Of a DNA stretch of 64,000 nucleotides, positions 1 through 8,794 are shown piece by piece. Positions within the stretch are counted from its first letter, which is position 1. Every line of letters starts with the position of its first letter. Under the pieces are notes generated by a model. It ran no database searches. It saw nothing but the letters and a program-made list of their open reading frames with translations, and had not been told where the DNA came from. The DNA comes from Pseudomonas sp. GGS8 (GTDB taxonomy: Bacteria > Pseudomonadota > Gammaproteobacteria > Pseudomonadales > Pseudomonadaceae), in the NCBI RefSeq assembly GCF_024168645.1, contig NZ_JALJWF010000001.1, forward strand, positions 5,707,501 to 5,771,500, written 5' to 3'. A program made the position numbers and the translations under genes.

Positions 1-686
1 CGGTGTCGTTGATCAACACCATCAACTCGATCACCAGTGTCAATCTGGAGCGCATGGTCGCCAATCCCGCCGTCGGCAGCCAAAGCACCCACGGCGGTTA
101 TTGCGGCTCGGCGGTGAAGCCGATTGCGCTGAACATGGTCGCCGAAATCGCCCGCGACCCGCAGACCCAGGGCTTGCCCATCAGCGGCATTGGCGGCATC
201 GGCAGCTGGCGCGATGCGGCGGAATTCATTGCTCTGGGCAGCGGCTCGGTGCAGGTGTGCACGGCGGCGATGCTGCATGGCTTCCGGATTGTCGAGGAGA
301 TGAAAGACGGCTTGTCACGCTGGATGGACAGTCAGGGCTACGCCAGCGTGTCGGATTTTACTGGGCGGGCGGTGGGCAATACCACGGACTGGAAGTACCT
401 GGACATCAACTATCAGGTGATTGCGAAAATCGATCAGGCGGCGTGCATCGGTTGCGGTCGCTGCCACATCGCTTGCGAAGACACCTCACACCAGGCGATT
501 GCCAGCCTCAAACAGGCGGACGGTACGCATAAATATGAAGTGATCGATGACGAGTGCGTGGGCTGCAACCTGTGCCAGATCACCTGCCCGGTGCAGGATT
601 GCATCGAGATGGTGGCGGTGGATACCGGCAAGCCGTTTCTGGATTGGAACCATGATCCGAGGAATCCGTATCACGTTACCGTTTGA
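1..686 (+). CDS. preA: NAD-dependent dihydropyrimidine dehydrogenase subunit PreA, C-terminal part
   Basis: This is the 3' part of a gene that begins upstream of the window; the frame is open from the first bases. The visible ~227 residues contain the end of the FMN-binding TIM barrel (a GIGGIGSWRDAAEF stretch followed by GSGSVQVCTAAM). A C-terminal ferredoxin-like module follows, with two 4Fe-4S motifs, CIGCGRCHIAC and CVGCNLCQITCP. In this family PreA reduces uracil and thymine to their dihydro forms together with PreT, the first step of reductive pyrimidine breakdown. The TetR-family gene just downstream on the other strand resembles RutR-type pyrimidine regulators, which fits. The family assignment is firm; the symbol pydA is also used in Pseudomonas. 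Confidence 0.9.
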   Translation, partial: VSLINTINSITSVNLERMVANPAVGSQSTHGGYCGSAVKPIALNMVAEIARDPQTQGLPISGIGGIGSWRDAAEFIALGSGSVQVCTAAMLHGFRIVEEMKDGLSRWMDSQGYASVSDFTGRAVGNTTDWKYLDINYQVIAKIDQAACIGCGRCHIACEDTSHQAIASLKQADGTHKYEVIDDECVGCNLCQITCPVQDCIEMVAVDTGKPFLDWNHDPRNPYHVTV

Positions 687-710
687 GTAATGCATCGTCC
701 GAACTGACGC

Positions 711-783
711 CATCGCGGGCAAGCCCGCTCCCACAGGTTTTGTGAACGCCACGGACTCTGTGGGAGCGGGCTTGCCCGCGATG
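711..783. repeat. REP pair (BIME)
   Basis: Two inverted copies of the palindromic unit CATCGCGGGCAAGCCCGCTC / GAGCGGGCTTGCCCGCGATG are separated by about 25 bases. They sit between the convergent preA and tetR genes. This is a typical Pseudomonas REP doublet. Confidence 0.9.
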
Positions 784-807
784 AGGCCGGCCGCAACAAC
801 GAAATCC

Positions 808-1428
808 TCAAGGCTCCAACCCGATCCCGCGCAAGATCACACTGGTCACCGTTTGCACCGCCCGCTCGAACTGCATGTCCGACAACGGCTGATGATCATT
901 CAGGATATTCACCTGATGATCGAAGTCGGCGTAGTGCTGGGTCGAGGCCCAGATCATGTACAGCAGGCTGGAAGGCTCCACCGGCAGGATGCGTTTGTCT
1001 TCCACCCACTGACGAATTTTCGCTTCTTTCATCTTGGCCCAGTCGTACAGGCTCGCGTCCAGCTTCTCACCCAGGGTCGGCGCGCCGTGGATGATTTCGT
1101 TGGCCCAGACTTTCGAACCGTACGGGCGGCTGCGGGAATGGTTCATCTTGGCGCGGATGTAGCTGCTGAGCACCACGCGCGGGTCGTCAAACATTTCGAA
1201 GCACAGGGCGTCCTGCTTCCAGACCTCCAGCAACCCCAGGAGCACCGCGCTGTACAGCTCGCTCTTGGTGCTGAAGTAGTAATGCAGGTTGGAGCGCGGC
1301 AGTTGCACCTCGGCGGCGATGTCAGCCATGGCGGTGCTGCCGAAGCCTTTTTCGGCGAAGACCTTTTCGGCCGCCAGCAGGATTTTTTCGACGTTACTGC
1401 GACGAATCTCGATCTTGTGATTGCCCAT
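808..1428 (-). CDS. TetR/AcrR family transcriptional regulator (RutR-like)
   Basis: The protein has 206 residues from the ATG at 1428, which is preceded by AGGGAG. The frame runs further upstream, but the N-terminus MGNHKIEIRRSNVEKILLA begins the helix-turn-helix domain as usual for TetR proteins. The DNA-binding part reads KILLAAEKVFAEKGFGSTAMADIAAEV (given here as motif only) and is followed by NLHYYF. The C-terminal part resembles the YcdC/RutR ligand domain. RutR-type proteins sense pyrimidines. The convergent preA gene makes control of pyrimidine reduction plausible, but that is inference from context. The TetR family call is firm. Confidence 0.82.
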   Translation of the reverse strand: MGNHKIEIRRSNVEKILLAAEKVFAEKGFGSTAMADIAAEVQLPRSNLHYYFSTKSELYSAVLLGLLEVWKQDALCFEMFDDPRVVLSSYIRAKMNHSRSRPYGSKVWANEIIHGAPTLGEKLDASLYDWAKMKEAKIRQWVEDKRILPVEPSSLLYMIWASTQHYADFDHQVNILNDHQPLSDMQFERAVQTVTSVILRGIGLEP

Positions 1429-1567
1429 GAGGGCTCCCTGACAACAGCGTTGGTCAAGACTAGCATCCGCTCTACGTCGCGGCGACAGGGGAAAACGAAA
1501 CTTCGTACGACGGTCCTGCGGCAGGTAAACTGCCCGCCACTTTGAACCTGCCGCTGAGGTCTTCACG

Positions 1568-1933
1568 ATGCTGCTCAAGAACGCCCTGACCACCGCCGCC
1601 CTGCTCGGCTCGCTGCTCACCGCCTCGTCGGTGTTTGCCCACGCCCACCTGAAAAGCCAGACCCCGGCGGCCGACAGTACCGTGCAAGCGCCTGCGCAAC
1701 TGCGCCTGGTGTTTTCCGAAGGGGTTGAAGCATCGTTCACCAAAGTGACGATCAGCAAGGACGGTGCCGACGTGCCGGTGAAAAGCCTGGCCACCGAAGG
1801 CAGCGACAAGAAAACCCTGGTCGTCACCCCGGCAGCGCCGTTGGCCGCTGGCGATTACAAGGTCGAATGGCACGCCGTGTCGGTCGACACCCATAAAAGT
1901 GAAGGCGCCTATCGCTTCAAGGTGGGTCAGTAA
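1568..1933 (+). CDS. copC: Copper resistance/homeostasis periplasmic protein CopC
   Basis: This is a 121-residue exported protein. A signal peptide (about residues 1-24, ending VFAHA) is followed by HAHLKSQTPAAD, in which the mature N-terminal His typical of CopC is used for Cu(II) binding. The C-terminal part has the DYKVEWHAVSVDTHKSEGAYRF signature (motif), with further His and Asp ligand candidates. CopC is a cupredoxin-fold copper carrier in the periplasm. copD follows after three bases, so the two form an operon. Length and architecture are normal for the family. Confidence 0.92.
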   Translation: MLLKNALTTAALLGSLLTASSVFAHAHLKSQTPAADSTVQAPAQLRLVFSEGVEASFTKVTISKDGADVPVKSLATEGSDKKTLVVTPAAPLAAGDYKVEWHAVSVDTHKSEGAYRFKVGQ

Positions 1934-1936
1934 TTC

Positions 1937-2797
1937 ATGACCGAGGCGCTGGTGCTGTGCCGCTTCCTGCATTTCACCGTGGTGCTGATGCTGTTCGGGG
2001 CCTGGGTGTTCAGGCCTTTGCTGTTGGGTCGTGAAACGAAGCGGCTGGATCCGGCCCTGGCACGCGTGACCCGCTGGCTCAGCGCCGTGGCGTTGCTCAG
2101 TGGCGTCGGCTGGTTGCTGCTGATTACCGCCAGCATGGCCGGCTCGCCGGAGGCGGCATTCGACCCGGCGATGCTGAGCCTGGTGCTGAGCAATACCTTT
2201 TTCGGCCAGGTCTGGCGCTGGCATCTGCTGCTCAATCTGTTGCTCGTGGCATTGCTGCTGACGCCCTGGCGCTCCAGCATGCCCCTGCGCGTCGGTCTTG
2301 CCAGCCTGCTGCTGGCGACCCTGGCTCCGGTCGGTCATGGCGCCATGCTCGATGGTCTGCAAGGCCGGCTGCTGATCCTCAATCAGATCATTCATCTGAC
2401 CTGCGTCGGTGCCTGGCTCGGTGGGTTGATGTTGCTGGTGATGATCCTGCGCCAACCGGACGATCATCCCTTGAGTGCGATACTGCAACGGTTCAGCGGG
2501 ATCGGTTACGTGTTGGTGGCGGGACTGGTGATGACCGGCCTGATCAACGTGCGGGTTTTGACTGGCGTGTTCTGGCCGACGCCGTTGCTGTCCGGGTTTG
2601 CGTTGATTCTGTTGATCAAGGTTGTGCTGGTGATCGCGATGCTGGGGGTGGCGCTGTTCAATCGGCTGCGGGTCAAGGATTGCCAACAGCGCCCGGGCCT
2701 GTTGCGTACCAGCGTCGTGCTGGAGTGGTTACTGGGAATAGGCGCGGTGGCGGCGGTTTCGCTGCTCGGCACCCTGCCCCCAATGATCGCCCCCTGA
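1937..2797 (+). CDS. copD: Copper homeostasis membrane protein CopD
   Basis: This 286-residue polytopic inner-membrane protein has about eight hydrophobic segments and lies directly behind copC. CopD family proteins are thought to move copper from periplasmic CopC into the cytoplasm. Conserved His residues are visible within membrane segments (CRFLHFTVVLMLFG near the start, WRWHLLLNLLL, GHGAM, NQIIHLTCVGAWLGG). The ATG at 1937 gives the usual compact N-terminus. The gene ends close to a REP/BIME element that separates it from the convergent efflux operon. Confidence 0.9.
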   Translation: MTEALVLCRFLHFTVVLMLFGAWVFRPLLLGRETKRLDPALARVTRWLSAVALLSGVGWLLLITASMAGSPEAAFDPAMLSLVLSNTFFGQVWRWHLLLNLLLVALLLTPWRSSMPLRVGLASLLLATLAPVGHGAMLDGLQGRLLILNQIIHLTCVGAWLGGLMLLVMILRQPDDHPLSAILQRFSGIGYVLVAGLVMTGLINVRVLTGVFWPTPLLSGFALILLIKVVLVIAMLGVALFNRLRVKDCQQRPGLLRTSVVLEWLLGIGAVAAVSLLGTLPPMIAP

Positions 2798-2811
2798 ATC
2801 ACATACCCCCC

Positions 2812-2923
2812 TGTAGAAGCGACCTGCGGCGAGGGGGCTTGCCCCCGTTTGAGTGCGTAGCACTCACAAGATTTTTGGTACAACTGACATTTTGGGGCTG
2901 CTTCGCAACCCAACGGGGGGGCC
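2812..2923. repeat. BIME-type composite REP element
   Basis: REP arms GGCGAGGGGGCTTGCCCCC and AACGGGGG flank an inner hairpin (GAGTGC-GTA-GCACTC) and a GGGGCTGCTTCGC arm. The right arm is degenerate, since the usual AAGCCCCCTCGCC end is missing. The element lies between the convergent copD and efflux genes. Confidence 0.8.
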
Positions 2924-2927
2924 GGTG

Positions 2928-4058
2928 TCAGTCAGGGGTGATCGGCGCCGCGGTGTCAATACTCACCACCACCGACATCCCCGGCCGCAGCCGCTCGCTC
3001 TGTTCCTGATCGGCGTCGACGGTGATCCGCACCGGCACCCGCTGGGCAATCTTGACGAAGTTGCCAGTGGCGTTGTCAGCCTGCAACAGACTGAATTCGG
3101 AGCCTGTGGCCGGTGAAATCCGCTGTACCCGCCCGTGGAATTTCTGGTGGTTCAGCCCATCGACGGTGAAGCTCACCGGCTGGCCGACCCGCACGTTGTC
3201 CATCTGGGTTTCCTTCATGTTGGCGATCACCCACAACTGGTCCGGCACCAGTGCCATCAGCTGCGCACCGGAATTGACGTAGGCACCAAGGCGCACGCCG
3301 ATCTGCCCGAGTTGACCATCGCGCGGCGCCACCACGCGGGTGTTCGACAAGTCGATCCGCGCCAGTTGCACCGCCGCTTCAGCGCTGGCCACCGCCGCTT
3401 CCAGTGAGCCGCGATTGACGATCACCGTTTGCAGATCCTGGCGGGCGATGTCCAGGTTGGCCTGGGCTTGCGCCACCGCGGCAACGGTCTGGGCATTGGC
3501 CGCCAGGGTCACGTCCAGCTCGCGTTTCGACACCGAGCCATCACCGACCAGCTCTTTGTTACGGCGCAAATCCGCTTCACTTTTGCGCAACTGCGCCTGG
3601 GCGTCGGCGACCGCGGCCTGACGCAACTTGATGGTCGCTTCGGCGCTGTTGCGCTGCTGCACCACGTTGGCCAGCGCGGCTTTCTCCACCGCCAGTTGCG
3701 CCAGGGACTGATCGAGACGCTGCTTATAGATGCGGTCGTCGAGGCGCACCAGCAAATCCCCGGCCTTCACGAATTGAAAATCCTGCACCGGCACTTCGTA
3801 CACATAACCGCTGAGCTGCGGGCCGATGATCGTCACCTGGCCCCGCACCAGCGCGTTTTCCGTGGTTTCGACCGCGCTGCTGAACGGTGGCAGTTGCCAG
3901 GCATACAACACGATCAGCACGCCGACGATGGCGATTGCCGCAAAACCCAGGGACGAGAGGATCCGCACTCCCAGCGAACGCGGTTCGGTGCCCGGCGAGG
4001 ATGGCGGCGTCACGCCTTCGGGGGTGGCGGCAATGGCGTTGGTGGTCGGTTCGGTCAT
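2928..4058 (-). CDS. HlyD/EmrA-family periplasmic adaptor of a multidrug efflux system
   Basis: The protein has 376 residues from the ATG at 4058, whose A overlaps the TGA of the upstream transporter (ATGA). That overlap makes this start far more likely than the longer open frame. One N-terminal membrane anchor (LGFAAIAIVGVLIVLYAW) is followed by the biotinyl-lipoyl half motif, a long alpha-helical hairpin rich in Ala/Gln, and the second barrel (VVAPRDGQLGQIGVRLGAYV, motif). This is the architecture of EmrA-like membrane fusion proteins, which couple a DHA2 permease to an outer-membrane channel. No TolC-type gene is present nearby, so that partner must be encoded elsewhere. Substrates cannot be told from sequence. 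Confidence 0.86.
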   Translation of the reverse strand: MTEPTTNAIAATPEGVTPPSSPGTEPRSLGVRILSSLGFAAIAIVGVLIVLYAWQLPPFSSAVETTENALVRGQVTIIGPQLSGYVYEVPVQDFQFVKAGDLLVRLDDRIYKQRLDQSLAQLAVEKAALANVVQQRNSAEATIKLRQAAVADAQAQLRKSEADLRRNKELVGDGSVSKRELDVTLAANAQTVAAVAQAQANLDIARQDLQTVIVNRGSLEAAVASAEAAVQLARIDLSNTRVVAPRDGQLGQIGVRLGAYVNSGAQLMALVPDQLWVIANMKETQMDNVRVGQPVSFTVDGLNHQKFHGRVQRISPATGSEFSLLQADNATGNFVKIAQRVPVRITVDADQEQSERLRPGMSVVVSIDTAAPITPD

Positions 4059-5719
4059 GGAGAAGTGGCACCGCTGGGTTGTTTGGTTGGAGTGGCAGGC
4101 GCCGGGGCAACGGCTTGGGTCGTGCTCATCAGCCACAGGGCGCGAATGGAAATCCAGATCATGGTCAGCACCGCGATCACGGCAATCAGCATGAACACAT
4201 CGTTATAGGCCAGAACATTGGCCTCGCGGGTGGCTGCGGCGGCCAGACTGCGAATGCCCTGCAGGTTGCGCAGGCTCGGGTCGGCAATTATCGAGCCGAC
4301 CGCGTTGCCGCCGCTCTGCACCCGCGCCGCCACACGCGGGTCGAACAACGTCAGCTGCTCGACGATGTGGCTGGAGTGAAACTTCTCGCGCACGATCTGG
4401 AATGTCCCCAGCAATGCCGCGCCGATCAGGCCGCCGAGGTTCTGGCAGATACCGAACAACACCGAGAAACTCACCAGGTTGCGCGGGCTGGACAGCACGT
4501 TGCGCATGCCGAAGAGCATGGTCGGCCCGAGGAAGAACGTCCCGCCGAAGGCCAGCAGAAACTGGCTGAAATACAGGTTTTCCGGGCGGGTCAGGTTGTT
4601 CGAATAACTGTCCATCACCGAGCCGACCGCCATCAGCGCCAGGGAGATGTTCAGCGGCATGATCAGGTGCTTGGGGTCGATGGTCAGGGCGCTGGTGACC
4701 AGGCCGGCGATACTGCCGAGCAACATCACCACGTACAGGCTGTGCAGCTGTTGACTGCTCATGTTCAGCGTCTGCATGAACCCCACCGCGCCGGTGGACT
4801 GTTCCGACGTCACCATGCGAATCAGGATCACCGCCAGGGCCAGGCGAATCATCGCCCCGCTGCCGAGCCAGCGGGTCATCAGCATCGGGTTGCTGCGGTT
4901 GTGCTCGATGGCCAGCCCCGTGAGGATCAACACGATCGAAGCCGCCGAGGCCACGCCGATCCACTGCGCTTCGAGCCACCAGTCGATCCGCCCCAAAGAC
5001 AACACCGCGCAGAGCAAGGCCACGCCGCTGGCAAGGATGGCGAAGGTCAGGAAGTCGAGTTTTTCAAAGGTTTTGAAGCGGTCACCCGGCGGCAGTTTCA
5101 ACAGAAACACGCAGCCCAGGGACAACAGCGCCATGCCCAGTTCGAACAGGTACAGCCCACGCCATTCGGCGATCTGCAACAGGTCTTCGGAGAACAACCG
5201 CGCCATGGGCAACGCCAGTTGCGAGGTGCCGAGGCCCAACACCAGCGCCTTCATCCGCCATTTCGCCGGGAAGGCCTGGATCATGTAATACAGGCCCAAA
5301 GAACTCAGCGCCGCGCCGACCATGCCGTGGGCCGCGCGCACGGCAATCGCCGAACTCAGGTCATTGACGAACAAATGGCCGAAAGTCACCAGTGCATAGA
5401 GCATCAGGAACACTTCGGTGAACGCCCGCAGGCCGAACTGCTGACGAAACTTCACCAGCAGCAGGTTCATCGACACGTTAGTCATGACATAGGCCGCCGG
5501 CAACCAGGCCATCTCGGCCGTGGTCGCCCCCAGCGCGCCTTGCAGGTAAGGCAGGTTGGCGATCACCAGCGAGTTGCCGAGACCACCGGTCAATGCCACC
5601 AGCACCCCCACCAGCGCGTAGGCCAGCCGCTTGGGGTTGGAGTGCAACGGCGTCGAGGGCGATCCGGGCAGGCTGGGCCGTTCGTGGGGCTGCCAGTCGC
5701 GCGGGGTGTAGTGATCCAT
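4055..5719 (-). CDS. MFS transporter, DHA2 (EmrB/QacA-like) family
   Basis: The protein has 554 residues from the ATG at 5719, preceded by AAGG; a TTG at 5737 is an alternative start. It has about 14 predicted membrane segments, typical of DHA2 proton-driven drug efflux pumps. The first helix reads RLAYALVGVLVALTGGL, and LVIANLPYLQGALGAT follows. The gene is translationally coupled to the EmrA-like adaptor downstream. An EmrB-like inner-membrane pump is the most likely role. The long open frame on the opposite strand is a codon-bias shadow. Confidence 0.87.
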   Translation of the reverse strand: MDHYTPRDWQPHERPSLPGSPSTPLHSNPKRLAYALVGVLVALTGGLGNSLVIANLPYLQGALGATTAEMAWLPAAYVMTNVSMNLLLVKFRQQFGLRAFTEVFLMLYALVTFGHLFVNDLSSAIAVRAAHGMVGAALSSLGLYYMIQAFPAKWRMKALVLGLGTSQLALPMARLFSEDLLQIAEWRGLYLFELGMALLSLGCVFLLKLPPGDRFKTFEKLDFLTFAILASGVALLCAVLSLGRIDWWLEAQWIGVASAASIVLILTGLAIEHNRSNPMLMTRWLGSGAMIRLALAVILIRMVTSEQSTGAVGFMQTLNMSSQQLHSLYVVMLLGSIAGLVTSALTIDPKHLIMPLNISLALMAVGSVMDSYSNNLTRPENLYFSQFLLAFGGTFFLGPTMLFGMRNVLSSPRNLVSFSVLFGICQNLGGLIGAALLGTFQIVREKFHSSHIVEQLTLFDPRVAARVQSGGNAVGSIIADPSLRNLQGIRSLAAAATREANVLAYNDVFMLIAVIAVLTMIWISIRALWLMSTTQAVAPAPATPTKQPSGATSP

Positions 5720-6053
5720 TCGATGGCCTTGGTTCAAGGAGTGTGGTCAGTTTGCCACAGCTGAAACACAAATCCCTTGTGGCAGTACCTGTGACGAGGG
5801 GGCTTGTCGGAACGCCGCACCGCCCCGTTTGAGTGCGTAGCACTCAAAAAACTTTTGTCTACATCAGAGATTTTGGGGCTGCTTCGCGGCCCAACGGGGG
5901 CAAGCCCCCTCGCCACAGGCTTACTCCCACACTGGATGGTGTGTTCTGCGGGATTCGTAAATTCTGTTTAAAAGTCTTCTCGCCCGCGGCGGATTTTTCC
6001 GGGGCGAGCCAAATGACACCCTCACGGCACTGTTCAACTCAAAGGTGCCCCCT
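5720..6053. repeat. 334-base intergenic region holding a BIME-type REP element
   Basis: Positions about 5791-5925 carry a composite REP: a GTGACGAGGGGGCTT arm, a GAGTGC-GTA-GCACTC hairpin, and the return arm GGGGCTGCTTCGCGGCCC plus AACGGGGGCAAGCCCCCTCG. The left arm is interrupted by a 17-base segment at 5806-5822 that also occurs in two REPs near 24.4 and 26.0 kb. From 5930 to 6053 the leader of the deacetylase gene contains no clear promoter that I can defend. Confidence 0.75.
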
Positions 6054-7005
6054 ATGACCACTGCCCGTTGGCAACGCTCCCCCCCGCCTGCTGAAAAATC
6101 TGCTGGCCGCCGCCCTGCTGCTGCCGTCCCTCGCGTTCGCCCAGGAACGCCCGTGGCCGGATGGCTCGCAACTGGTGATTTCGTTTTCCATGCAATTCGA
6201 AACCGGCGGCCAGCCCGACGGTGCCGAAAGTCCGTTCTCCGGCACGCCGCTGCCCAAGGGCTACCCGGACTTGCCGGCACAGACCTGGTTCGACTACGGC
6301 TACAAGGAAGGCCTGTGGCGGATGCTCGACCTGTGGGACCGCAACGGCATCAAGGTCACGTCCCATGTGGTGGGCGAAGCGGCGTTGAAACACCCCGAAC
6401 TGGTGCGGGCGATCGCCGATCGCGGCCATGAAGTCGCCGCCCATGGCATGCGCTGGGCCGACTCCTACAACATGAGCTACGAACAAGAGAAAGCCTTCAT
6501 CGGCGACGGCGTCGAGGCGGTGCAGAAACTCACCGGCCAGCGCTCCGTGGGCTACAACGCCAATTGGCTGCGGCGCAGCCCCAATACCCTGAAAGTGCTG
6601 CAGGATCTGAACTTCACCTACCACATCGACGACGTCAGCCGTGATGAGCCGTTTGTGACGCTGGTCCGCGGCAAGAAATTCGCCGTGGTGCCATACACCC
6701 TGCGCAACAACGACATCGTGCTGATCGAAGGCCGGCACTTCTCGGCGCAACAGTTCTACCGGCAATTGGTGCTGGAATTCGACCGCCTGTACGCCGAAGG
6801 CGCCAACCGGCGGCGGATGATGTCGGTGAGCCTGCATGACCGCATTGGCGGCACCCCGGCGATGGTCGAGGCGGTAGAGCGCTTTATCCGTTACGCCAAG
6901 TCCCATCCGAAGGTCAGCTTCATGCGCAAGGATCAGATCGCCCAGATCGTGCTGACCGAAAAGAACCCGCTGATCGATAACACCGAGGCGGCGTATAACC
7001 ACTGA
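6054..7005 (+). CDS. Exported polysaccharide deacetylase-family protein, frameshifted in its signal peptide
   Basis: The intact catalytic part (from about 6088; a GTG at 6175 would give 276 residues) is a NodB-homology/PuuE-like deacetylase. It has ISFSMQFETGG near the start, the HEVAAHGMRW motif in the middle and SLHDRIGG near the end. Upstream, the same frame reads LLKNLLAAALLLPSLAFAQE, a clear signal peptide core, but it has no start codon. The ATG at 6054 is one base out of frame. Removing one C from the seven-C run at 6079-6085 joins them into a normal MTTARWQRSPRLLKNLL start. So either the gene is mutated, or the run is variable, or the sequence has an error. The substrate is unknown. 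The family includes chitin, peptidoglycan and allantoinase-like deacetylases. Confidence 0.78.
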
Positions 7006-7031
7006 GCCAAATCATCGCCAAAACCAGAATC

Positions 7032-7056
7032 AAAAGATCGCAGCCTGCGATCTTTT
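7032..7056. terminator. Bidirectional intrinsic terminator
   Basis: A near-perfect palindrome AAAAGATCGCAG-CC-TGCGATCTTTTT lies between the convergent deacetylase and ercS genes. A-run and T-run flanks allow it to act in both directions. Confidence 0.82.
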
Positions 7057-7066
7057 TAACGGTTCG

Positions 7067-8794
7067 CTACGCCAACAACTGACTCAACACCGCACGCAAC
7101 TTGCCGGGCTTCACCGGTTTGTTCAGCAATGGCGCGTCAAGTCGCTGCAACGAACGCCGACACTGGTCGGTGCGGTCGGCGGTGATGATCACCGCCGGTA
7201 TCGCCCGGCTGAAATGCTCGCGTAAATGCCGGACCACTTCACAGCCCACCACCCCGTGATCCAGGTGGTAGTCCGCCAGAATCAGTTCCGGCGCCTGCCC
7301 CTGCAAAGCCACCAGCGCGGTGGCCTCGTCGGTGGCGGTGACCACTTCGCAACCCCACTGTCCGAGCAGCGCGCTCATGCTTTCAAGGATGCTGACTTCG
7401 TTGTCCAGCACCAGCAGGCGCCGCCCCGGCAGTGGGTTGCCGGTACTCGGTTGTGGTGCGACCTGACTGATCGGCGGTGGAATCTCACGGGAAATCGGCA
7501 CCTCGATGCTGAACATCGAACCGCGCCCCGGCAGTGAATGCACCTGAATTCTGTAATCGAGGATCTTGGCGATGCGTTCGACAATCGCCAGTCCCAGGCC
7601 TACGCCCTTGCGGTCGGCGGCGCGGCCGACATCCAGTTGGTTGAATTCGAGGAAGATCGAATCGAGACGATCCGCCGGAATCCCACGCCCGGTGTCCCAA
7701 ACCTCAATACGCAGCACATCGCCCCGGCGTCTTGCCCCCAGCAGAATGCAGCCCTCGTCGGTGTAGCGGCAGGCATTGCTGAGGAAGTTGCGCAGAATCC
7801 GCGTCATCAGCCGCAAGTCGGTATGAATCGCGTAATCACCCATGTGCACCCGCAGGTTCAACCCGGCCGCCGCGGCCACCGACTGAAATTCCGAGACCAG
7901 CGGCGCGAACAGTTCGTCGAGGCGGTACAGGGCGATGTCCGGCTTCACCGCGGCCTGATCGAGGCGGGAAATATCCAGCAGATCGGTGAGCAAGTCCTCG
8001 GCCCCTTCCAGCGCCTGATGCGTGCGCTCCACCAACACCTGCTCGACGTCGGGCAGCTTGCGCTCGCGCAACGTCGAGATCAGCAAACGCGCGGCGTTGA
8101 GCGGTTGCAGCAGGTCGTGACTGGCGGCGGCGAGGTATTTGTCCTTGCTGCGATTGGCCGCCTCGGCGGCATCACGGGCGTCACGCAAGGCTTCGGCGAT
8201 CTGTTTACGCTCGGTGATCTGTTGTTGCAGATTGCGGTTGGCATCCAGTAACTCATTGGTGCGCGCCGTGACCCGTTGCTCCAGTTGATCATTGAGCTGT
8301 TGCAAACGCTCCTGAGCCTGTTTTCGCTCGGTGATGTCGGCGACGAACCCCTCCACCAGGCCTTGCTGATCAGGCTTGAGCAGCAGGTTCATCAACACGT
8401 CGAGGACACTGCCGTCCTTGCGCCGCAGCTGGGTTTCATAGCCCAACAGGCTGCGCTCGCGCTGGAGGACTTCACCGATGCTTTCCAGCTCTTGCGCGCC
8501 GCCGACGAACAGCGTGCCCGCCAGGTCCGTCAGGGAAAACAGCACCTCTTGCGGGTCTTGATAGCCAAGCATCCGCGCCAGCGCCGGGTTGGCGGCGCGC
8601 ATGCCCTCCTGCAAGCTGGCCTGGAAGATTCCGTGCACCGCGTTTTCGAACAGCCATTTGTAGCGATTGCGCTCGGCCTCCAGTTCATCCAGGCGCGCGG
8701 CCAGTTCCGGGTAATGACTCTTGCGCGCCGAGTGATTGCCTAAACCCAATAACCCGGTCAGCGCCCGTTGCTGTTCGTCAGAGGGCTTCGCCAT
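7067..8794 (-). CDS. ercS: Hybrid sensor histidine kinase/response regulator ErcS
   Basis: The protein has 575 residues from the ATG at 8794; the start overlaps the end of ercA by 17 bases. Order of parts: a PAS domain (about residues 35-160, FENAVHGIFQAS), a coiled coil, a HisKA domain with phospho-acceptor motif AAASHDLLQPLNAARLL, a HATPase domain with DTGRGIP and GVGLGLAIVERIAK, and a C-terminal receiver with LILADYHLDHG. There is no membrane segment, so it is cytoplasmic. In P. aeruginosa, ercS-ercA lies beside pqq and exa genes and takes part in control of ethanol oxidation. The same neighbourhood here supports the symbol. The signal it senses is not evident. Confidence 0.87.
   Translation of the reverse strand: MAKPSDEQQRALTGLLGLGNHSARKSHYPELAARLDELEAERNRYKWLFENAVHGIFQASLQEGMRAANPALARMLGYQDPQEVLFSLTDLAGTLFVGGAQELESIGEVLQRERSLLGYETQLRRKDGSVLDVLMNLLLKPDQQGLVEGFVADITERKQAQERLQQLNDQLEQRVTARTNELLDANRNLQQQITERKQIAEALRDARDAAEAANRSKDKYLAAASHDLLQPLNAARLLISTLRERKLPDVEQVLVERTHQALEGAEDLLTDLLDISRLDQAAVKPDIALYRLDELFAPLVSEFQSVAAAAGLNLRVHMGDYAIHTDLRLMTRILRNFLSNACRYTDEGCILLGARRRGDVLRIEVWDTGRGIPADRLDSIFLEFNQLDVGRAADRKGVGLGLAIVERIAKILDYRIQVHSLPGRGSMFSIEVPISREIPPPISQVAPQPSTGNPLPGRRLLVLDNEVSILESMSALLGQWGCEVVTATDEATALVALQGQAPELILADYHLDHGVVGCEVVRHLREHFSRAIPAVIITADRTDQCRRSLQRLDAPLLNKPVKPGKLRAVLSQLLA

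Noticed and set aside
1472..2686. 404-residue Gln/His-rich open frame antisense to copCD
   Set aside because: Low-complexity translation and no ribosome site; the copCD reading is clear.
3887..5764. 625-residue open frame antisense to the DHA2 transporter
   Set aside because: His/Arg/Gln-rich low-complexity translation, no family motifs; it mirrors the codon bias of the real membrane protein on the other strand.
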